From positions 1-30,071 of the forward strand of contig CAKUUX010000018.1 of assembly GCA_934693165.1 (NCBI GenBank): a stretch of 30,071 nucleotides of DNA, given 5' to 3'. Under the pieces are notes generated by a model, which worked only from the letters and a program-made list of their open reading frames with translations, was not told the origin of the DNA and did no database searches. Within the stretch, counting starts at the first letter, position 1, and each line of letters opens with the position of its first letter. The translations under genes and the position numbers were made by a program. This DNA is from an uncultured Candidatus Melainabacteria bacterium. Its GTDB lineage: Bacteria > Cyanobacteriota > Vampirovibrionia > Gastranaerophilales > Gastranaerophilaceae. Shown here in pieces: positions 15,292-22,777 of the stretch.

Positions 15292-15420
15292 AGCATAAGC
15301 CGGTGTGAAGTCTGAAAAAGACTTGCAGAAGTGCAAGGCTTTAGAAGACGCAACATAATATCAGCGACGTTTCAAATCTTTGATTTGACAGGAGCAAAAA
15401 GCATAAGCTGGTGTGAAGTC
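15290..15420 (+). repeat. Family A element, copy 1, directly after a stop codon
   Basis: Two near-identical 23-mers (15290-15312 and 15398-15420, differing at one base, period 108) with core AGCATAAGC-GGTGTGAAGTC bound the element. Inside are hairpins AAGTCT/AGACTT (15308-15324), CTTGCA-GAAG-TGCAAG (15322-15337) and TCAAATC-TTT-GATTTGA (15372-15388), then CAGGAGCAAAA. The first 50 bases match the complement of 3903-3952 closely. The first repeat overlaps the TAA of the 15046-15291 gene. Confidence 0.8.
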
Positions 15421-15424
15421 TATA

Positions 15425-15455
15425 TGTCATTGCGAGCGTTAGCGAAGCAATCCAA
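15425..15455. repeat. Family C element, copy 2
   Basis: It has 30 of 31 bases in common with 8020-8050 (GTCATTGCGAGCG...AGCGAAGCAATCC). It is followed by AATCCAA...TTGGATT (15449-15470), which could extend the hairpin. It sits five bases after family A copy 1, so two repeat families abut. Confidence 0.75.
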
Positions 15456-15539
15456 ATTTTTCTCTTGGATTATTCGGATGCGTATAGCCTTTAATTTCGT
15501 TTTAATTTACTATTACAAATTAGCATTTCCTCAGACTAT

Positions 15540-15592
15540 TTGCTTAGACGGGCTGAGTTCGTTAAATTCACCGTCTCCCTACCGAAAATCCC
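15540..15592 (-). repeat. Family B element, copy 2, directly after the symporter stop codon
   Basis: On the minus strand the block starts next to the TAG of the AGCS gene and reads GGGATTTTCGGTAGGGAGACG, with the last base uncertain as a boundary, then AACGAACTCAGCCCGTCT. AGACGG and CCGTCT can pair. It aligns with copy 1 (2908-2952) over ATTTT, GTAGGG-GACG, AACGAAC-type and CAGCCCG. No clear terminator follows. Confidence 0.6.
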
Positions 15593-17086
15593 CTATTCTA
15601 CATCTTTATCTTCGTCGTAAGGTTCGTCTTTTATTTCGCTAAATAGACCCACGTCATATTTTTTGCAATAACGTTTAACCTCTTTAACAACTACATTAGA
15701 GAGGATAAATAGTGCAAACAAGTTTGGAACTGCCATAAATAAAGTTACGGCATCTGATAAGTTTATAATGCTTTTAAAGTTCATAGCTGAACCGATTACG
15801 ATACAACTGCAATAAAGTAATTGAAAAAATCTTGTTTTGAATTTTGATTCGCCAACTAAGAAATGCCAACCTTGTAAGCCGTAGTAAGAACCACAAAGCA
15901 TTGTCCCCATTACAAAACAACTTGCCATAATTGTAAGCAAAATTGGAAAGAATGGAAAAGCTGTTGCAAATGCTTTTGATGTTAGTTCAATACCTGCAAT
16001 TCCGTGTACATGAAGGTATTCACCAGTTACAACAATAACAAATGCTGTAGAAACACCAACGATACAAGTATCAACGAATGGTTGAAGCATAGCTATAAAG
16101 GCTTGAGCAACTGGTTTGCTAGTTTTTACGGCAGCGAATGCTGTTGGTGCTGTACCTAGACCTGCTTCGTTTGCAAACATTGCTCTTCTAAATCCCCAAA
16201 GCATGCAGGCAAACATTCCACCAGCCATAGCTCTTGGGTGAAAAGCTTCTACTATTATTGTGTGTATTGTGTGAGGGATATTTTCAAAATTTATTAATGT
16301 AATTATTAAAATACTTGTTAAATAAAGAATACACATTATTGGTGTAACTTTTTCTGTAAATTTACCGATAGATTTTATACCACCAATAATTGTAATCCAA
16401 GTTATTGTTGCGACGATAAGACCAAGTATCCAACTGTTGTTTGCAAATATACTAGCTTCACCACCAGTTACTTCTGTGATTTGAGTAGTCATTGCGTTGA
16501 TTTGGAATAAATTCCAACCACCGATAACTGCAAGAACAGAACAGAAAGCATAGATTTTACCAAGATGAGGGGCAATTTTGCCTAAAATTTTACCTTTTAA
16601 ACCTTTAGAAATGTAATACATTGGTCCACCTGCAGTTGTGCCGTCAGGGTGAACTTCCCGAAGTTTTACACCAAGAAGAACTTCTGAAAATTTAAGAGCC
16701 ATAGAAAATAAACCAGCAATAATCATCCAAAAAATTACACCAGCACCACCAACTGAAACGGCAGCAGCAGAACCTGCAACATTACCTATTCCTGCAGAAG
16801 ATGAAATTGTTGCGCTAAGCGCTTGGAATGATGAAACTTCACCTTTCTTTTTGCGTTTAATTAAATCTCTGTGTTCGAATTTGTTGGCGATTAGACGTAG
16901 AGCGTGCTTAAAGCCCCAAAAGCCTATAAAGCGTAATCTAAACGTAAAATAGATTGATGCAAACATAAGAAGCGCAATAAGAAATTCAACTTTCACTCCG
17001 TTAACGGTGATAGAAGAGAAAATTATTCCTGAAATTTTGTCGGCTATTGGTGATAGTAGGCTATCTATAAATGCATCTAAATTCAT
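15593..17086 (-). CDS. AGCS-family sodium:alanine/amino-acid symporter
   Basis: A 497-residue inner-membrane protein with about ten hydrophobic segments. Family landmarks are present: GEVSSFQALSATISSSAGIGNVAGSA (about 82-107), GGAGVIFWMIIAGLFSMALKFSEVLLG, GGPMYYISKGL, and FANEAGLGTAPTAFAAVKT. This is the AGCS (sodium:alanine/glycine symporter) pattern. The exact substrate cannot be read from sequence. The C-terminus is cytoplasmic and acidic (DEPYDEDKDVE). No Shine-Dalgarno site precedes the ATG at 17084-17086. TATTAT (17093-17098) ends six bases before it, consistent with a leaderless mRNA. The stop codon is followed immediately by a family B element. Confidence 0.95.
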   Translation of the reverse strand: MNLDAFIDSLLSPIADKISGIIFSSITVNGVKVEFLIALLMFASIYFTFRLRFIGFWGFKHALRLIANKFEHRDLIKRKKKGEVSSFQALSATISSSAGIGNVAGSAAAVSVGGAGVIFWMIIAGLFSMALKFSEVLLGVKLREVHPDGTTAGGPMYYISKGLKGKILGKIAPHLGKIYAFCSVLAVIGGWNLFQINAMTTQITEVTGGEASIFANNSWILGLIVATITWITIIGGIKSIGKFTEKVTPIMCILYLTSILIITLINFENIPHTIHTIIVEAFHPRAMAGGMFACMLWGFRRAMFANEAGLGTAPTAFAAVKTSKPVAQAFIAMLQPFVDTCIVGVSTAFVIVVTGEYLHVHGIAGIELTSKAFATAFPFFPILLTIMASCFVMGTMLCGSYYGLQGWHFLVGESKFKTRFFQLLYCSCIVIGSAMNFKSIINLSDAVTLFMAVPNLFALFILSNVVVKEVKRYCKKYDVGLFSEIKDEPYDEDKDVE

Positions 17087-17205
17087 AAATAAATAATACT
17101 ATAAATATAGAGGGAATAAAAAGGATAAAATTAACAAAGGTTAACAAAAAACAAAAAATAGTAAGTTTATGATATTATATAAGCATGACAATTAAATAAT
17201 ATCTT

Positions 17206-17295
17206 GGAGACGTGGCCGAGTTGGCTGAAGGCGGCACCCTGCTAAGGTGTTATATGGAGCAATCTGTATCCAGGGTTCGAATCCCTGCGTCTCCG
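17206..17295 (+). tRNA. tRNA-Ser (anticodon GCT)
   Basis: This is a complete class II tRNA. The acceptor arms are GGAGACG (17206-17212) and CGTCTCC (17288-17294) with discriminator G. The D arm contains GCCGAGTTGGCTGAAGGC. The anticodon stem is GCACC/GGTGT with loop CTGCTAA (anticodon GCT, reading AGC/AGT). A long variable arm and a T arm CAGGG-TTCGAAT-CCCTG follow. CCA is not encoded. A terminator follows. It borders the restriction-modification island. Confidence 0.97.
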
Positions 17296-17303
17296 AATTT
17301 TCT

Positions 17304-17329
17304 AAAAAAGGGCGAAAGCCCTTTTTTTT
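17304..17329 (+). terminator. Terminator of tRNA-Ser
   Basis: AAAAAAGGGC-GAAA-GCCCTTTTTT is a stable stem with a GNRA-type loop and T run, starting nine bases after the tRNA. Confidence 0.92.
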
Positions 17330-17362
17330 AATGCAAAAGTTTGTGAATAGGGATGAGAACCC

Positions 17363-17531
17363 TACCAATTGTAATTTATTGAGTGGTTTGATTATTACAG
17401 ATGGTGCGATTATTTAGGGTTTTTGGCTTAAATAGGGCGTTTGAGGGGTAGGAAATAATACTACCATTCGTAATTCAAACTACTCCAAAATACTCATTTT
17501 GCGGACTAACGGATGGTATGATTATTTCGGG
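17363..17531. repeat. Degenerate duplicated block between tRNA-Ser and the restriction genes
   Basis: No gene is visible at 17330-17664. Two sequence pairs recur at roughly 100-bp spacing: CTACCAATTGTAATT (about 17363) with CTACCATTCGTAATT (about 17461), and GATGGTGCGATTATTTAGGG (17400-17419) with GATGGTATGATTATTTCGGG (17512-17531), three mismatches. GTTTGATTATTACAGATGGT (about 17386-17405) is also nearly the reverse complement of the sequence around 17461-17480. This looks like an old duplication with inverted parts, perhaps a relic of insertion at the tRNA. Confidence 0.5.
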
Positions 17532-17637
17532 CAGTCCATTTTGAAATTTTGTTCCGAATGAGTGCCGAAAAATTAGGAAGAAAATTTTTTCAAAATTCTT
17601 ATAATTAGCAAAATTTATATTCCATTTTTTTATAGAA

Positions 17638-17660
17638 AACTCATAAATAAGAAATGAGTT
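17638..17660. promoter_or_regulatory. Hairpin upstream of the 12-codon remnant
   Basis: AACTCAT (17638-17644) and ATGAGTT (17654-17660) form a perfect 7-bp inverted repeat four bases before the ATG at 17665. It could be an operator or leader hairpin of the lost gene. Confidence 0.35.
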
Positions 17661-17664
17661 AAAA

Positions 17665-17703
17665 ATGTCTAAAATAGAAAAGATTTTACAAAAAGCACAA
17701 TAA
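17665..17703 (+). pseudogene. 12-codon gene remnant, possibly of a HicA-like toxin gene
   Basis: The frame reads MSKIEKILQKAQ and stops at TAA 17701-17703, one base from the end of the convergent specificity-subunit gene. The peptide looks like the first residues of small HicA/YcfA-type toxins, which often begin MSK-x-EK-x-L-x-K, but that match is short. If real, the restriction operon joined within this gene and removed the rest. A chance ORF is the alternative. Confidence 0.3.
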
Positions 17704-17704
17704 T

Positions 17705-18841
17705 TTAAACATTATTAATTACTTGTTTTGTAGCATTGATTTGTTTATCTCGCCACTCTACAACATTTTTAATTACAAGTTTTTCTATGGCCTTTATGTA
17801 TGTTTTCATAAAACCATAATCAATTTTATTATTAATGGTAGGTAATTCTATTTGCAAATTAGGAAGTTTATCTGTCGCATTTGTTAAATAATCTGTAAAT
17901 AATATTTGTAATTTATTAATTGAAGAGGTTACAAACAATCTTTCTTCTTCTGATTTAACTCCTTCTTTAAAAGTTAATGCTTTTACCCTTGTTCCAATAT
18001 GAAAATTTTTATTTTGTGTTGTTGCATAAAAAACACCTCTATCTGCTAAAGCAATAGTTTTCTTTGCATCAAATATTCGTCTGTTGTTAACCTCTTTTAT
18101 ATTTGCTACTAGTCCATTATTTTCATTAGTATGGCTTATAAGTGGAATATCGCCTTTTTCTGTATTTCCTATAATAAAGTCCTTTCCAGTAGCAATATCA
18201 AATATTTCATTTATTGAAAATTTTTCAAATTTTACTTTTTTGTTATTAATTTTATCAATCGCTTCTTCTTCTTCTTTAGTTAATTTATAGTTCTCAAGAC
18301 CGCTTACCTTTAGGTAAGCAGTAAGTTCGCTTATACGCTCATCTTCGAGTTCGCTTATACGCTTCGCCATATATTCTGTATCTGGGATATAGCCTTCATT
18401 GTGGTATTCTTTTTTACAATCAAATACTGGTTTGTTGTATTTATCAAGTAAAATTGGTAAATTTAATTCACAGTTTTTAGCAATCTTCCAATGTCTTGCA
18501 TATCCTAAGTCTTTTATTTGTTTTTTCCAAACCGTTATAATATATAATAAAACATTTATATTATGTATTTTAGGCTTTAAAACTTTTATATTATCGATAA
18601 CTGAGAAACTTTGTTGCATAATATTTAAAGTTCTTGTATGATCTCCAAAAGTTATATAAACAGGGTTTTCTGCATCTATTATAAATTCAGGATTATTATA
18701 ATACCCAATAATCCCGTTATTATTTGTATCAGAAGAACAAACTGGATAAATTCCATTTTCAATACAATCACTTCTAGAAAGCATTTTTTTTATACTTTTT
18801 AATTCAAATAATTTTTCTACTTTAAATACTTTTTTAATCAC
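17705..18841 (-). CDS. Restriction-modification specificity (S) subunit
   Basis: A 378-residue protein with two target-recognition domains. The first spans about residues 1-150 (GIYPVCSSDTNNNGIIGYYN, YITFGDHTRTLNIMQQSF, ARHWKIAKNCELNLPIL). The second spans about 200-378 (FEKFSINEIFDIATGKDF, GDIPLISHTNENNG, LPNLQIELPTIN). A helical connector joins them, containing RISELEDE (161-168) and RISELTAY (169-176), an 8-residue repeat also perfect in DNA over 16 bases (18324-18339, 18348-18363). The protein sets the DNA site recognised by the partner enzyme. The gene overlaps the upstream nuclease/methylase gene by eight bases. The first domain begins abruptly, which is normal for short S subunits. The size suits a BcgI-type B subunit. 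The recognition site cannot be predicted. Confidence 0.92.
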   Translation of the reverse strand: MIKKVFKVEKLFELKSIKKMLSRSDCIENGIYPVCSSDTNNNGIIGYYNNPEFIIDAENPVYITFGDHTRTLNIMQQSFSVIDNIKVLKPKIHNINVLLYIITVWKKQIKDLGYARHWKIAKNCELNLPILLDKYNKPVFDCKKEYHNEGYIPDTEYMAKRISELEDERISELTAYLKVSGLENYKLTKEEEEAIDKINNKKVKFEKFSINEIFDIATGKDFIIGNTEKGDIPLISHTNENNGLVANIKEVNNRRIFDAKKTIALADRGVFYATTQNKNFHIGTRVKALTFKEGVKSEEERLFVTSSINKLQILFTDYLTNATDKLPNLQIELPTINNKIDYGFMKTYIKAIEKLVIKNVVEWRDKQINATKQVINNV

Positions 18842-20909
18842 AGAATTCTCCTTTTAAAACCTGCGAAACTTTCCAACTTAAATAATCCGCAACAGTCTTT
18901 TTAAAATCTTTTTCTGTTGGTACTGTATCAATTTTTTGGTGTTGAGAGTACGTCCAATCATTCCCATCTAAAGTTATTGTATCTTCTATAACATAATCAT
19001 CATAATAATGAGTTCCCTTTTTTCTGTTTAGTACAATATCTATAACTTCTTGATATCGTTCGGGAGCATTATCTGTATTTTTCAAATTGACATTTTGACT
19101 TGATTTTCTACGATTTTGTCTTGTATATCCGTCATTTGAAAAATCTATAAATTTAACGATATTGTTTATATCATGTGGAGTCCCAACTTCAAAGACATAT
19201 ATTGCTGTCTGAACACCTGCTTTACCACAGAAAATATCAGACATATGAATACTTGCAATAAGTGTATTATTTTTTAGAATATTTTTTGTATAATCAAGTC
19301 CGTTGCCACTACCAGCATTTTCTTGTATTAATATTGCGGCTCTGCCACTATTCATTTTAGAAAGAGCTTTTTCTACAAAAATAAAGCCTTTACCCTTAGC
19401 CGAGTATGGTGGATTTAATAAAAATACATTTGCTGGAAAATTTTTATTTTCTTTTATATCTTCACCATTGCCATTGTTGTTTTTAATTTTTTCTTCTATT
19501 TTACTTTTTTGTTCGTATTTACCATCATAGTCTGTTAATGAGTCTGTATTTAAAATATGGCTTGAGCCATCACCCATAAGTATCATATTTAATACAGCTA
19601 ACATATATATATCGGGTCTGATTTCAATTCCTAATAGTTGTTCATATTTTATCTTATTAATTTTATCAAATTTCTCTTTCTCGCTTGTTATCGTTTTTTG
19701 TGCATCTTCTATCATTAATTTCATAGAAGAAATTAAAAATCCTCCGCTACCTGCAGCATAATCCCAAACGTATGAATCTTTATTAACCTTGCATAGTTTC
19801 GCCATAAACTCTGTCACATAACGTGGAGTCAAAACAACATCATTTTTATCATCTCCCGGACGAAGTGCAATCCAAGAATTTAATACATTGAATAATCTTC
19901 CTGTAAAATCAAGATGTTTTGCCGAACTAAATATCGGCATAATATCATCTTTTATTACTGTATAAACAGTTTTTATCGGACTTTCACCATTTTTAGGCAT
20001 ATAGTTGTTTGGTTCTAACAATATTCTAAAGAACATTGAATCTATAATTTTCTTTTTTTCTTCTGGTAATTTTCTATTACTTAAAAAATCCCTTATTTTA
20101 TTAATGGTAATTGCTCCATCGTTGGAATTTTGTCCTGTTTGACCCTTTAGTTCTTCTATTTCTAAAGGGCTAACTCCTCCATTAACACCTAGAGCAGCCA
20201 TTATTAACCCACATACGAGTTGAACTCTGTCGGTATCTTTGATATTTAAATTATCGTGCATATTTTGATTCAATTTTTGTAATATTGTCTCAATTTGATT
20301 TTCAAAATCTTTTGTTTTGAGTTCTTTTTCTTCTTTTGACAAAAATATTTCTTGGATTTTTTGTTCAAGTATTTGAATTTTGTCATATTGCAAAAAAGAT
20401 AAATCAGAGTATTCAGCAATTTTTTTAGGTATTAATAAATTATCTTGTGAAATATAATAAATTCCATATTCTGTTTTTATCTCGTCAGAATCTTTATAAC
20501 CATTAATACCTATTGCTATAATATTTTTATAACTTTTCGTGTAGTTTATTATTGATTCTGCGTAATGGATAGCACCATTTACTGCATATTTTTTTACAGT
20601 AGAATAATTTATTTCGCCTTTTTCATTTCTATTTTCAACTATATCAGTTAATGAATTTGTTTTTTCTAAGCAATTTTTTGTTCCTTTTACTTCAATCATT
20701 ACGGGAATATAGCCTAAAGAATGGGTTTTAATCATCACCTTTATATCAGGAAAATTACCACCTTTTCCACCCGATTTTGACTCAGCCTTTTTTAATGCAT
20801 CATCTATCTCTTTATTTATACTTTCTGTTTTTGTAAAATATTTTATTCCATATTTATCAAGTGATTTTTTAGCAATATCTTCAATTTTTTCTTCAATGCT
20901 TTTTGTCAT
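18834..20909 (-). CDS. Fused restriction nuclease / N6-adenine methyltransferase (BcgI-A-like)
   Basis: A 691-residue protein. The N-terminal ~190 residues look like a PD-(D/E)xK nuclease: PDIKV at 54-58, then MIEVKG at 71-76 (Asp55, Glu73, Lys75). A helical linker follows, then an N6-adenine methylase with SAM motif DYAAGSGG (383-390) and catalytic NPPY (499-502), and the Type I M-style sequence LTPRYVTEFMAKL just before motif I. The chain should both cut and methylate DNA when joined to the S subunit. No HsdR motor gene is present, which favours a BcgI-type (Type IIB/IIG) system over classic Type I. It begins two bases after the ATPase gene and overlaps the S gene. Alternatively the N-terminal domain may be a degenerate nuclease. 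Confidence 0.85.
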   Translation of the reverse strand: MTKSIEEKIEDIAKKSLDKYGIKYFTKTESINKEIDDALKKAESKSGGKGGNFPDIKVMIKTHSLGYIPVMIEVKGTKNCLEKTNSLTDIVENRNEKGEINYSTVKKYAVNGAIHYAESIINYTKSYKNIIAIGINGYKDSDEIKTEYGIYYISQDNLLIPKKIAEYSDLSFLQYDKIQILEQKIQEIFLSKEEKELKTKDFENQIETILQKLNQNMHDNLNIKDTDRVQLVCGLIMAALGVNGGVSPLEIEELKGQTGQNSNDGAITINKIRDFLSNRKLPEEKKKIIDSMFFRILLEPNNYMPKNGESPIKTVYTVIKDDIMPIFSSAKHLDFTGRLFNVLNSWIALRPGDDKNDVVLTPRYVTEFMAKLCKVNKDSYVWDYAAGSGGFLISSMKLMIEDAQKTITSEKEKFDKINKIKYEQLLGIEIRPDIYMLAVLNMILMGDGSSHILNTDSLTDYDGKYEQKSKIEEKIKNNNGNGEDIKENKNFPANVFLLNPPYSAKGKGFIFVEKALSKMNSGRAAILIQENAGSGNGLDYTKNILKNNTLIASIHMSDIFCGKAGVQTAIYVFEVGTPHDINNIVKFIDFSNDGYTRQNRRKSSQNVNLKNTDNAPERYQEVIDIVLNRKKGTHYYDDYVIEDTITLDGNDWTYSQHQKIDTVPTEKDFKKTVADYLSWKVSQVLKGEFCD

Positions 20910-20911
20910 AT

Positions 20912-22222
20912 TTATTTACCATCCTTTAAAATTTCATCAAACTTGCCGGCCATAAATAGTGGAATATTGTATAGTCCATTATTTATTTCAAAATCAGCAA
21001 GGCTTGTTCTTATACTTATTTCAGGTTCAAATTTTTCTCTGTAAACTTTTAGAGATTTTGCCTGTAAATTTGTTGTTGCTTTTACTTCGACAGGAATTAC
21101 ATATCCATTCGTTTGGATTACAAAATCAATTTCAGCGTTTCCAGATTTGCTTATCCAATATGCTACTTCCATATCTTCAAGAGTTTTTAATTGTTGTAAA
21201 ACGTATTGTTCCGCTAATGCTCCGTTAAATTCAGTAAAAATTTTGTCCCCGTCAATCAGAGTTCTTGCAGGAAGTTTGCTCAATGCACAAAGTAAACCAA
21301 CATCCAAAATAAACAGTTTAAATGCTTTTGTATCTTCATAAGCCTTAATTGGCATTGCCGGTTTTGTTATTCGATTGATTTTATAAACAAGTCCACAATT
21401 TATAAGCCAAGACAAGGCTTCTTCAAATTCATCTGCCCTAGCCCCTTGTTTAATCTTTTTATAAACAAATTTCTTGCTTTCTTGTGTTAATTGATTTGGA
21501 ATAGATTCCCAAAGTAAATCAATCTTTAATTTACCGGTAGAAGAAATATGTTTTGAAAAGTCATTCGTGTAAGCTCTTAAAATGCTTTCCTGAATTTTTC
21601 TTGCCTTTTTATAGTCATTATTGTTAACAAAATCATTAACCACTTCAGGCATTCCTCCAATGTAATAGTATTTTTTAAGCCATTCTATGTATTTAGGTTT
21701 GAACGTTTTTATATTATCAGATGTTGTTTTTTCTAATAATTTAACAAAATTTTCTTCTCCAATTGCCTCTAAAAATTCCAAGAAAGATAGTGGATACAAG
21801 TCCAAGAAATCAACTTTGCCAACAGGAAAAGAAACATTTTCGTGTAAAGCAACACCTAACAAACTTCCTGCCGCTACAATATGATATTGAGGATTATTTT
21901 CGTAAAAATATTTTAGGGTTGTTAGAGCTTTCGGACATTCTTGAATTTCATCAAGAATAATCAATGTATTATCTGCATTAAATTTTGAATATTCAAGTTC
22001 CAAACCTTCTAATATACGAGTTGTATTCATATCCTTTGAAAATAGTTCACACATCAAATCGTTATTTTCAAAATTTATATAAATAGTTTTCTTGTATTGA
22101 GTTTTACCAAACTCTTTCATTAACCAAGTTTTACCAACCTGTCTTGCACCTCTTATTATAAGAGGTTTGCGGTTTTGGCTTTCTTTCCAATTTATGAGAT
22201 TTTTAATAGCATATCTTTTCAT
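20912..22222 (-). CDS. AAA+ ATPase of the AAA_14/DUF4143 type
   Basis: A 436-residue protein from the ATG at 22220-22222 (MKRYAIKNLINWKES). The frame stays open upstream to 22369, but those residues are not family-like and would overlap the EF-hand gene. Walker A is GARQVGKT (25-32) and Walker B is LIILDE (87-92). The C-terminal DUF4143 region has EIDF (364-367) and PVEVK (377-381), a D...ExK pattern like PD-(D/E)xK nucleases. Genes of this class are common and mostly uncharacterised. Only two bases separate it from the methylase gene, so it is the first gene of the restriction operon. TTTAAT (22229-22234) ends six bases before the ATG with no Shine-Dalgarno site. Confidence 0.9.
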   Translation of the reverse strand: MKRYAIKNLINWKESQNRKPLIIRGARQVGKTWLMKEFGKTQYKKTIYINFENNDLMCELFSKDMNTTRILEGLELEYSKFNADNTLIILDEIQECPKALTTLKYFYENNPQYHIVAAGSLLGVALHENVSFPVGKVDFLDLYPLSFLEFLEAIGEENFVKLLEKTTSDNIKTFKPKYIEWLKKYYYIGGMPEVVNDFVNNNDYKKARKIQESILRAYTNDFSKHISSTGKLKIDLLWESIPNQLTQESKKFVYKKIKQGARADEFEEALSWLINCGLVYKINRITKPAMPIKAYEDTKAFKLFILDVGLLCALSKLPARTLIDGDKIFTEFNGALAEQYVLQQLKTLEDMEVAYWISKSGNAEIDFVIQTNGYVIPVEVKATTNLQAKSLKVYREKFEPEISIRTSLADFEINNGLYNIPLFMAGKFDEILKDGK

Positions 22223-22352
22223 TGTATAATTAAACTTAGCACATCTTAATATATTGCAACTCATATATTCGATGGAGATTTTATAGAGTTTTGCATTTTT
22301 TCTATGGACATTTGTGCATTGATTAACATTTTTTAGATTGATATGCAAAAAT

Positions 22353-22682
22353 TTATACCCAGTCTTCAAACAGGTTTTTTGTATAATCTCTATTTGGATT
22401 TGAGTTAAATTTCGTCATAGCTTGTTCTAATTTTTCCATAAATTCTGATTTATTTTTACAGTTTTTTATTTCGTCTAAAGTTAAAATCCCATTGCCATCA
22501 GAATCTGCTTGACGTAGTTCGTCAAAATTTTGTATTGCATCTCTTGCGTTGATTTTTGCATCTAATTCTTTATCCGAAGAACAAACTACTAGTGTCTTTC
22601 CATTTAAATCTTTCATTTTTGGTAATGGCATCACAATATAGCTAGATGTGTAGCTCTTATTAAATTCTATTCCGGCTGTCAA
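22353..22682 (-). CDS. Small EF-hand protein
   Basis: A 109-residue protein with one canonical calcium-binding EF-hand loop, DSDGNGILTLDE at 60-71 (ligand positions Asp60, Asp62, Asn64 and Glu71), flanked by helices (ARDAIQNFDELRQA and IKNCKNKSEFMEKLEQAMTKF). No signal peptide is visible. The start is a TTG (22680-22682) preceded by GAGGAAAG at good spacing. A later Met would leave a shorter N-terminus. Single EF-hand bacterial proteins may sense or buffer Ca2+, and the partner is unknown. It lies upstream of the restriction operon on the same strand, 130 bp away, without a clear terminator between. Confidence 0.78.
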   Translation of the reverse strand: MTAGIEFNKSYTSSYIVMPLPKMKDLNGKTLVVCSSDKELDAKINARDAIQNFDELRQADSDGNGILTLDEIKNCKNKSEFMEKLEQAMTKFNSNPNRDYTKNLFEDWV

Positions 22683-22777
22683 TTTTACTTTCCTCGTTCC
22701 TTATTTTTATTATTCGTTATGAGAAAAGTGTGCACATCCTATATTTAAATTAAAATTTTTTGTGAGAATATATAGGT

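Noticed and set aside
15331..15642. Open frame across the repeat block between the 15046 gene and the symporter
   Set aside because: It is made of repeat families A, C and B and has no Shine-Dalgarno site. The predicted peptide has no recognisable pattern.
17272..17295. tRNA-Ser 3' end as an att site with a second copy
   Set aside because: No duplicate of the tRNA 3' sequence was found in the window. The short CGTCTCC match near 15571 is trivial.
17705..20909. Classic Type I HsdM/HsdS system
   Set aside because: No HsdR motor gene is present, and the methylase carries an N-terminal nuclease-like motif. A BcgI-like arrangement fits better, though an HsdR elsewhere cannot be excluded.
22223..22369. 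Longer N-terminus for the DUF4143 ATPase (start at 22369)
   Set aside because: The 49 extra residues are Cys/Asn-rich and unlike the family, overlap the EF-hand gene, and lack a ribosome site. The family start MKRYAIKNL at 22222 fits better.
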